DNA from: Sphingomonas rosea
Lineage (GTDB): Bacteria; Pseudomonadota; Alphaproteobacteria; Sphingomonadales; Sphingomonadaceae
Reading direction: 5' to 3'
Length of the DNA stretch: 64,000 bases
Assembly: GCF_039538065.1 (NCBI RefSeq)
Contig: NZ_BAABBR010000001.1
Coordinates: 1,340,501-1,404,500, forward strand
Notes under the pieces: model-generated
Told to the model about the DNA's origin: nothing
Database searches by the model: none
The model's input: only the letters and a program-made list of their open reading frames with translations
Shown: in pieces, positions 58,719-64,000 of the stretch
Position numbering within the stretch: position 1 is the first letter of the stretch
Layout: each line of letters begins with the position of its first letter
Made by a program: the position numbers and the translations under genes

Positions 58719-61325
58719 ATGAATTTGACTGAAGGCGGTGCCGTGGCAGCCGTGGACAATGGCAGTGAGCCTAACGGAAGCGGCGCGCTCTCGATCGACG
58801 CGGCGGCCCTGTGCGCGCTCGAGCAGATCCAGTTCCTCGGCGAGATCCAGCCGCACGGCTTCCTGATCGAGCTCGCCTCGGACTGGCTCGTGCGCCGCGC
58901 GTCGGCCAACGTGGTCGACTATTTCGGCGAGAGCAGCGAGGCCATGGTGGGGCGGAGCGCCGCCGACCTGCTCGGTCGCCGCTGCCTCCACGACATCCGC
59001 TCCGAGCTCCAGGTGAGCCAGGGGGCGAGCCCGCACGTGCTGAGCGGCGTCGCCATCGATAGCTGTGCCCACAAGCTCGACCTCAGCGTCCACATCATCG
59101 GCGACAGCGTCGTCATCGAGGGCGAGCCGGCGGCGCCGCGCGACGACCGGCTCCAGCTCAACATCCAGGCGATGCTGGCGCAGGTCCGCGAGCTCGACAC
59201 GATCGAGACCCTCGCCAATCTCGCGGTACGGCACGTCCGGGCGCTGACCGGCTTCGACCGCGTGATGTTCTACCGCTTCCACGCCGACGAAAGCGGCGAA
59301 GTGATCGCGGAGGTCCGTCGCCGCGATCTCGAGCCGTTCCTGGGCTTGCGCTATCCGGCGACCGACATCCCGGCGCAGGCGCGCGCGCTCTACCTTCGCA
59401 ACCCGATCCGCCAGATCGCCGACGTCCATGCGGTGAACAGCCCGGTCCTGCCGCGGCTGGGCGCGATGGGCGAGCGGCTCGATCTGTCGATGAGCACGCT
59501 GCGCGCGGTATCGCCGACCCATATCCAGTATCTGAAGAACATGGGCGTGACCGCGTCGATGTCGCTGTCGATCGTGGTCGAGGGGCGGCTCTGGGGGCTG
59601 CTCAGCTGCCACCACACGTCGCCGCGTTCGCTGCCGATGCCCGTGCAGCAGTCGCTCGCCTTCTACGCCAACATCCTGTCGATTACGCTTGAGACGGTGG
59701 TTCGCGGCCGGGTGGTCGAGCGGCAGCGGGCCGCGCGCGACCGGCACACGCGAATGCTGTCGCAGGTATCGACGCAGAACGGTTCGATCGACGACCTGTT
59801 CGGGCTGCTTACCGAGCTTGGGGCGGAGCTGGGCGCGACGGGGATCGCGACCTATGTCGACGGCCGGCTCCGGCTCGGCGGCGACACGCCGAGCGAGACC
59901 GAGACGCTCGATCTTATGCGCTTCCTCAATGGCGCGGCGGCGAGCCAGGTTTATCACACCAACGCATTGTCGCGGGTGCATCCCCCCGCCGCCGACTATG
60001 AGGCGAACGTCGCGGGCGTGCTTGCCATTCCGGTGTCGCGCCGGCCGCGCGATTATGTCGCCTTTTTCCGGCCCGAACTGGTGTCGACGGTCCGCTGGGG
60101 TGGCGAGCCAACCAAGTCGGTCCGTCAGGCGGAAGACGGGACGCTTCGCCTGAGCCCGCGCGACAGTTTCGCCGAGTGGGCCGAGATCGTGCGCGGGCAG
60201 TCGGCGCACTGGTCCGACATCGACCTCGAGCTCGCCGAGAGCCTGCGCATCTCGCTGCTCGAGATCATGCTCCAGTTGACCGATCAGGCCGAGAAGCGCC
60301 GCAAGGTGTCGAACGACCAGCAGGACCTGCTGATCGCCGAGCTCAACCATCGGGTCCGCAACATCCTCAACCTCATCGTCGGGCTGGTGCGCCAGTGCGC
60401 CGACGGAGCCACCGACGTCGCGGACTTCGCCCATGACGTGAACAGCCGTGTCCACGCGCTGTCGCGGGCGCATGATCAGCTGACCAGCAGCGGCTGGGGC
60501 GCGCGCTCGCTGACCAACATGATCAGGGTGGAGGCGGGGGCCTATCTCGGACCGAACGCCGACCGCGTGACGGTCATCGGCGAGGATGCCGCGATCCAGC
60601 CCGACGCCTTCGCGACGGTGGCGCTCGTGATGCACGAGCTCATTACCAATGCCGCCAAATATGGCGCGTTCAAGGACGGGTCGGGCAAGGTCGCGATCCG
60701 GCTCGAGCGGCTGGCCGACGGGCGGCTCGCGATCCAGTGGAAAGAACAGGGCGGGGCGCCCGTGGTGGCGCCGACCCGGCGCGGGTTCGGCTCGACCATC
60801 ATCGAGCGGGCCATTCCGCACGAATTGGGAGGCGAGGCCGCCATCCACTTCGATTCCGACGGCCTCCGCGCGGACTTCGTGCTGCCCGCCCATCTGGTGA
60901 CGGTCAGCGAGACGAGCCTGAAGAGCAACATGCCCGCTCCCCGGCAGCGCAAGGCCAAGGTGCCGCTCGACCGGATCACCGGCGCGGTGCTGCTGGTCGA
61001 GGACAATCTGCTGATCGCGCTCGAGGCCGAGGCGATGCTCCAGTCGCTGGGCGCAAGCGATGTGCAGGTCGCCTCGAGCGTCGCGAGCGCCCTCGATTTC
61101 CTCGACGTGCAGAAGCCCGACTTCGCGGTGCTCGACTACAATCTCGGGCGCGAGCAGAGCGCGCCGGTGGCCGAGGCGCTCGACAAGATGGGCGTGCCGT
61201 TCGTCTTTGCGACGGGCTATGGCGACACCTCGATGATCGACGAGCGCTTCCGCCAGCGGCCGATCCTGACCAAGCCCTACAGCGCCGCCAATGTCATCGC
61301 TGCCTATCGCGAGATCATGGACTGA
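58719..61325 (+). CDS. bphP: Bacteriophytochrome-HWE histidine kinase-receiver hybrid
   Basis: Protein of 868 residues. PAS (20-135), GAF (150-325) and PHY (340-505) form a phytochrome photosensor. The biliverdin-binding Cys is Cys32, ten residues before IQPHGF as in canonical BphPs; Asp216 of the DIP motif (PATDIPAQ), His268 in SPTHIQYL and the PHY tongue with WGGEP and PRDSF (480-484) are intact. An HWE kinase follows (phospho-His544 in ELNHRVRNILNLI; W-x-E as QWKEQGG), then a C-terminal receiver (about 745-868; VLLVEDN, LDYNLG, FATGYG, LTKPYS). It should sense red/far-red light. The convergent gene bphO supplies the chromophore. Confidence 0.94.
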   Translation: MNLTEGGAVAAVDNGSEPNGSGALSIDAAALCALEQIQFLGEIQPHGFLIELASDWLVRRASANVVDYFGESSEAMVGRSAADLLGRRCLHDIRSELQVSQGASPHVLSGVAIDSCAHKLDLSVHIIGDSVVIEGEPAAPRDDRLQLNIQAMLAQVRELDTIETLANLAVRHVRALTGFDRVMFYRFHADESGEVIAEVRRRDLEPFLGLRYPATDIPAQARALYLRNPIRQIADVHAVNSPVLPRLGAMGERLDLSMSTLRAVSPTHIQYLKNMGVTASMSLSIVVEGRLWGLLSCHHTSPRSLPMPVQQSLAFYANILSITLETVVRGRVVERQRAARDRHTRMLSQVSTQNGSIDDLFGLLTELGAELGATGIATYVDGRLRLGGDTPSETETLDLMRFLNGAAASQVYHTNALSRVHPPAADYEANVAGVLAIPVSRRPRDYVAFFRPELVSTVRWGGEPTKSVRQAEDGTLRLSPRDSFAEWAEIVRGQSAHWSDIDLELAESLRISLLEIMLQLTDQAEKRRKVSNDQQDLLIAELNHRVRNILNLIVGLVRQCADGATDVADFAHDVNSRVHALSRAHDQLTSSGWGARSLTNMIRVEAGAYLGPNADRVTVIGEDAAIQPDAFATVALVMHELITNAAKYGAFKDGSGKVAIRLERLADGRLAIQWKEQGGAPVVAPTRRGFGSTIIERAIPHELGGEAAIHFDSDGLRADFVLPAHLVTVSETSLKSNMPAPRQRKAKVPLDRITGAVLLVEDNLLIALEAEAMLQSLGASDVQVASSVASALDFLDVQKPDFAVLDYNLGREQSAPVAEALDKMGVPFVFATGYGDTSMIDERFRQRPILTKPYSAANVIAAYREIMD

Positions 61326-61334
61326 GGCGAGCGG

Positions 61335-61871
61335 CTAGCCGAGCGTTCGGCGGCCGGCCTGCTCGAAGGCGGTGAAGACGCTTCGCGCGGTGGCAATGGC
61401 GGCCGCGAGATCGGCAGGGTCGGTGAGCTGGCGGTCGATCTGCGCGACGAAGCCACGCCAGTCGCCCTTGCCCTCGCCCGACAGGAAGCGCCGCGGGAGA
61501 TCGTCCGGGACCTGCCGAACTAGCATCGCGCCGCCGAGCCGCGATCCTTCGAGGACATAGGCCGCGCCGAGGATCGCGGAGTCGTCGCCGGGAATTTCGA
61601 TGGGCTCCGCCGCCGGCACGGGGGTGTCGAGGTCGGCCAGATCCTCGCGTAGCAGGTGGCCGCGCCGGCGCGAGCTCCAGTCGGGGAGGACGCGTGCGGC
61701 CTCGTGATGGTCGAGCCACTCCTCGACCGGCAGCAGGGCCGCGGCCTGCGACGCGAGAAAGCGCCGGTAGTCCTCGCGATTCCCGAGGTCGAGACGGGCG
61801 AACAGGCCGTCGACCCGGTCGTGCCACTCGGCGGTCGCGTCGCGCAGCTGGAAGCGGGGGGTCGGAGCCAT
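61335..61871 (-). CDS. bphO: Heme oxygenase (biliverdin-producing), BphO
   Basis: Protein of 178 residues of the bacterial heme oxygenase family. The proximal heme His is His17 in LRDATAEWHDRVDGLF; the distal helix carries the Gly-rich YVLEGSRLGGAMLVRQV. It opens heme to biliverdin, the chromophore of the adjacent bacteriophytochrome, and is convergent with it across 9 bp. ATG at 61871 fits the family N-terminus. Confidence 0.9.
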   Translation of the reverse strand: MAPTPRFQLRDATAEWHDRVDGLFARLDLGNREDYRRFLASQAAALLPVEEWLDHHEAARVLPDWSSRRRGHLLREDLADLDTPVPAAEPIEIPGDDSAILGAAYVLEGSRLGGAMLVRQVPDDLPRRFLSGEGKGDWRGFVAQIDRQLTDPADLAAAIATARSVFTAFEQAGRRTLG

Positions 61872-61991
61872 CGGGCGACTGCTAGGCCAAGCGCGGGACG
61901 GCTGGCAATGATCAAGCCATACGGCCCTTTGTAAGGGCTGGCCTTTCGCGCGCCGCGCTCCTATTTCGCCCTCAGCTCAAGAGGATCAAGA

Positions 61992-62777
61992 ATGGCCGAG
62001 TTCGCGCTTCCGAAGAATAGCGTCATCAGCAAGAAGGGTCGCCACTACAAGGCGGAGGCCGGCGCGAACCGCGTCAAATCCTTCAAAGTCTATCGCTATG
62101 ATCCGGAGACGGGGCAGAACCCCCGCTACGATACCTATGAGGTGAACCTCGACGAGTGCGGGCCGATGGTCCTCGACGCGCTGATCAAGATCAAGAACGA
62201 GCTCGATCCGACGCTGACCTTCCGCCGCTCGTGCCGCGAGGGCATCTGCGGGTCGTGCTCGATGAACATGGACGGCAAGAACGGCCTCGCCTGCACCACC
62301 GCGATCGAGGACGTGAAAGGTGAAGTGCGGATCACGCCGCTGCCGCACTGCGACGTGATCAAGGATCTCGTCCCCGACTTCAGCCACCTTTACGCGCAAT
62401 ATGCCTCGATCCAGCCGTGGCTGAAGACTGCGACCCCGGCGCCGAGCGGCAAGGAGCGGCTGCAGTCGCCCGAGGACCGCGAGCATCTGAACGGGCTCTA
62501 CGAGTGCATCCTGTGCTTCTGCTGCTCGACCTCGTGCCCGAGCTACTGGTGGAACGGCGACCGCTTCCTCGGCCCGGCGATCCTCCTGCAGGCCTATCGC
62601 TGGCTTGCCGATAGCCGCGACGAGATGACCGGCGAGCGGCTCGACCAGCTCGAGGATCCGTTCCGCCTCTATCGCTGCCACACGATCATGAACTGCGCGA
62701 ACGTGTGTCCGAAGGGGCTGAACCCGGCCAAGGCGATCGCCGAGACCAAGAAGCTGATCGCCGAGCGCGCGGCCTGA
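61992..62777 (+). CDS. sdhB: Succinate dehydrogenase iron-sulfur subunit
   Basis: Subunit B of complex II, 261 residues. [2Fe-2S] ligands are in [19 protein letters not shown] … ACTT; [4Fe-4S] and [3Fe-4S] ligands in [15 protein letters not shown] and [13 protein letters not shown]. It passes electrons from FAD in SdhA to ubiquinone. The GAGG ribosome-binding site lies 7 nt before the ATG. The sdhCDA genes are not adjacent: the gene stands alone behind bphO, and a hairpin follows its stop. Confidence 0.96.
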   Translation: MAEFALPKNSVISKKGRHYKAEAGANRVKSFKVYRYDPETGQNPRYDTYEVNLDECGPMVLDALIKIKNELDPTLTFRRSCREGICGSCSMNMDGKNGLACTTAIEDVKGEVRITPLPHCDVIKDLVPDFSHLYAQYASIQPWLKTATPAPSGKERLQSPEDREHLNGLYECILCFCCSTSCPSYWWNGDRFLGPAILLQAYRWLADSRDEMTGERLDQLEDPFRLYRCHTIMNCANVCPKGLNPAKAIAETKKLIAERAA

Positions 62778-62779
62778 TC

Positions 62780-62807
62780 GAGGCGGGCGGGTGCGTTGTT
62801 GCGCCCG
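62780..62807 (+). terminator. Hairpin after sdhB (possible terminator)
   Basis: Perfect 8-bp stem GGCGGGCG / CGCCCGCC with a 12-nt loop starts 3 bp after the sdhB stop. It lacks a T-run, so it may be a weak or factor-dependent terminator or an mRNA-stabilising hairpin. Confidence 0.4.
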
Positions 62808-62834
62808 CCACCCTCGGCGACTAACCCCGCGCGC

Positions 62835-63302
62835 ATGGACGCCCCAGAAGACATGGACACCCGCCCGTCGGGCGCGCGCGAGGATCCTGACCACCCAGGC
62901 TGGTACAGCTGGGTCGAGCTTCATCCCGACAGCTTCGCCGCGCAGACCGGCAAGATGATCTTCCGCCCCGACGGCCCCGGCAAGGCGGTCGTCCGGATGT
63001 TTCCGGAAGAGCGTCACCTCAACCTCGGCGGCAGCCTGCACGGCGGCATGGTCATGAGCTTCATCGACATGGCGCTGTTCGGCGGCGGTCGCTGCGCGGG
63101 GATGCGGCGTGCGCATTATGTGACGCTCGACCTCACGACCAAGTTCATGGGTCGCGGCCAGGCCGGCAAGCCGCTCGACGCGCATGTCGAGCTGGTCCGG
63201 CAGACCCGCAGCCTTGCCTTCCTCCAGGGGGTGGTCCGCCAGGACGGCGAGCCCTGTTACAGCTTCTCGGGCACGCTGAAGAAGCTCCGCGACAATACGT
63301 GA
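62835..63302 (+). CDS. PaaI-family acyl-CoA thioesterase (hotdog fold)
   Basis: Single hotdog-fold protein of 155 residues. HLNLGGSLHGGMVMSFIDMAL is the PaaI/4HBT-type active-site region (HGG with the Asp on the central helix), followed by VTLDLTTKFMGRGQAG. Predicted to hydrolyse acyl-CoA thioesters; substrate unknown. ATG at 62835. The stop overlaps the GTG start of the AFG1-like ATPase gene (GTGA). Confidence 0.87.
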   Translation: MDAPEDMDTRPSGAREDPDHPGWYSWVELHPDSFAAQTGKMIFRPDGPGKAVVRMFPEERHLNLGGSLHGGMVMSFIDMALFGGGRCAGMRRAHYVTLDLTTKFMGRGQAGKPLDAHVELVRQTRSLAFLQGVVRQDGEPCYSFSGTLKKLRDNT

Positions 63303-64000
63303 GCGGACCGGTCGCCGCGGCCTATGGCCGGCTGCTGGCCGCAGGGGAGCTCAAGGCTGATCCCGACCAGGCCCGCGCCGTCGCCGAGCTCGACCGGCTG
63401 GGCGAGGAACTGGCGCTCCGCCGCGGCTTCTTCGCGCGGCTGCTCGGGCGCAAGAAGGATGTCTGCGGGGTCTATCTGTGGGGCGGGGTCGGGCGCGGCA
63501 AGTCGATGCTGATGGACCTCGCCTTCGAGCAGATTGCGGTCGAGCCCAAGCGGCGGGTCCATTTCCACGCCTTCATGATCGAGGTGCACGAGCGGCTCCG
63601 GGCCGAGCGGGCCAAGGGCCTTGGCGACCCGGTCCTCGCGGTGGCCGAGGCGATCGCCGAAGGGGCGACCCTGCTCTGCTTCGACGAGATGGTGGTGAAC
63701 AATCCCGCCGACGCGATGATCCTGTCGCGGCTGTTCACCGCGCTGATGGAGGAAGGGGTGGCGGTGGTCACCACCTCGAACCGCGCGCCGTCCGAGCTCT
63801 ACAAGGATGGGCTCAACCGCGAGCTGTTCCTGCCCTTCATCGACCTTATCGAGGAGCGGCTCAAGGTTCTGAGCCTCAACGGGCCGACCGACTACCGGCT
63901 CGACCGTCTGCACGGAGTCGACACCTGGCACGTGCCCAATGGGCCGGCCGCCACCGCCGAGCTGTCGCGCGCCTTCTTCCAGCTCACCGACTATCCAGTC
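63299..64000 (+). CDS. zapE: AFG1/ZapE-like AAA+ ATPase (C-terminus cut by window edge)
   Basis: First 234 residues of an AFG1-family ATPase, from a GTG start coupled to the thioesterase gene. The N-terminus (YGRLLAAGELKADPDQARAVAELDRL) and Walker A GGVGRGKSMLMDL, then VHFHAFMIEVHERL and Walker B TLLCFDEMVVNNPADAMIL, sensor 1 VVTTSNRAPSELYKDG match ZapE/Afg1. Known roles are division under stress in E. coli and turnover of respiratory-chain subunits in mitochondria. Confidence 0.92.
   Translation, partial: MSGPVAAAYGRLLAAGELKADPDQARAVAELDRLGEELALRRGFFARLLGRKKDVCGVYLWGGVGRGKSMLMDLAFEQIAVEPKRRVHFHAFMIEVHERLRAERAKGLGDPVLAVAEAIAEGATLLCFDEMVVNNPADAMILSRLFTALMEEGVAVVTTSNRAPSELYKDGLNRELFLPFIDLIEERLKVLSLNGPTDYRLDRLHGVDTWHVPNGPAATAELSRAFFQLTDYPV

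Noticed and set aside
58623..60893. Open frame of about 750 codons antisense to bphP
   Set aside because: Shadow of the phytochrome gene; no domain, start signal or promoter supports it.

Overview
The window is GC-rich, gene-dense alphaproteobacterial chromosome, most likely from the Sphingomonadales (Sphingomonas/Sphingomicrobium type). The main evidence is a complete PhyR-NepR-EcfG general stress response locus that includes a PhyP-like kinase homologue, several HWE/HisKA_2 kinases, an argS-SPOR-nagZ-scpAB-tatABC block, and frequent GTG/TTG starts with 4-bp stop/start overlaps. I see no insertion sequence, integrase, prophage or CRISPR array. Three tRNA genes are present: Tyr, Thr and Gln.

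Layout. 1-2.1 kb (minus): start of a phosphate regulon (pstS with a Pho box, and a soluble PhoR-like kinase). 2.1-6.3 kb (minus): a LuxR-type regulator with a membrane tail and a small helical partner, tRNA-Tyr, a Pro/Thr-rich membrane-anchored protein, a pirin and a gamma carbonic anhydrase. 6.3-12.8 kb (plus): PAS/GAF HWE kinase with its own receiver protein, a DCC-family protein, an ABC1/UbiB-type kinase and an acyltransferase-SGNH membrane protein. 12.9-21.3 kb: OprB-type porin, an orphan methyl-accepting protein, and a tightly overlapped minus-strand operon (prolyl oligopeptidase, gluzincin-like peptidase, thioesterase, maleylacetoacetate isomerase-like GST, class II aldolase).

21.4-25.2 kb holds the main anomaly. 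A plus-strand aminopeptidase P gene and a minus-strand TamA-type outer-membrane assembly gene are joined 3' to 3' at about 22,963. Both have lost their normal ends and no tamB follows, so this is either a real deletion or an assembly chimera.

25.2-31.3 kb (minus): a six-gene membrane operon (DUF4129, DUF4350, MoxR ATPase, DUF58, SpoIIM-like, RDD). 31.4-44.1 kb: prfC, tRNA-Gln, ppx-rlmE, an ABC-2 exporter, a DUF1800/DUF1501 pair, trmL, and dsbA with an M48 protease. 44.2-51.3 kb (plus): argS, two tandem SPOR proteins, nagZ, scpA, scpB and tatABC. 51.4-55.2 kb: the general stress response locus (phyP and nepR on minus; phyR, a 46-residue membrane protein and ecfG on plus) with two EcfG-type promoters. 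55.2-64 kb: glnE-bcp, a bacteriophytochrome fused to an HWE kinase and a receiver, convergent with heme oxygenase bphO, then sdhB, a thioesterase and the start of an AFG1/ZapE ATPase.

How the parts connect (inference): three histidine kinases or kinase-like proteins of the HWE/HisKA_2 class and two receivers with an F-A-T-G-Y motif lie in the same 64 kb as PhyR. This suggests that light and other PAS/GAF-sensed cues could feed the general stress response. A 50-bp palindromic element occurs twice, once between trmL and dsbA and once inside the tatB reading frame.
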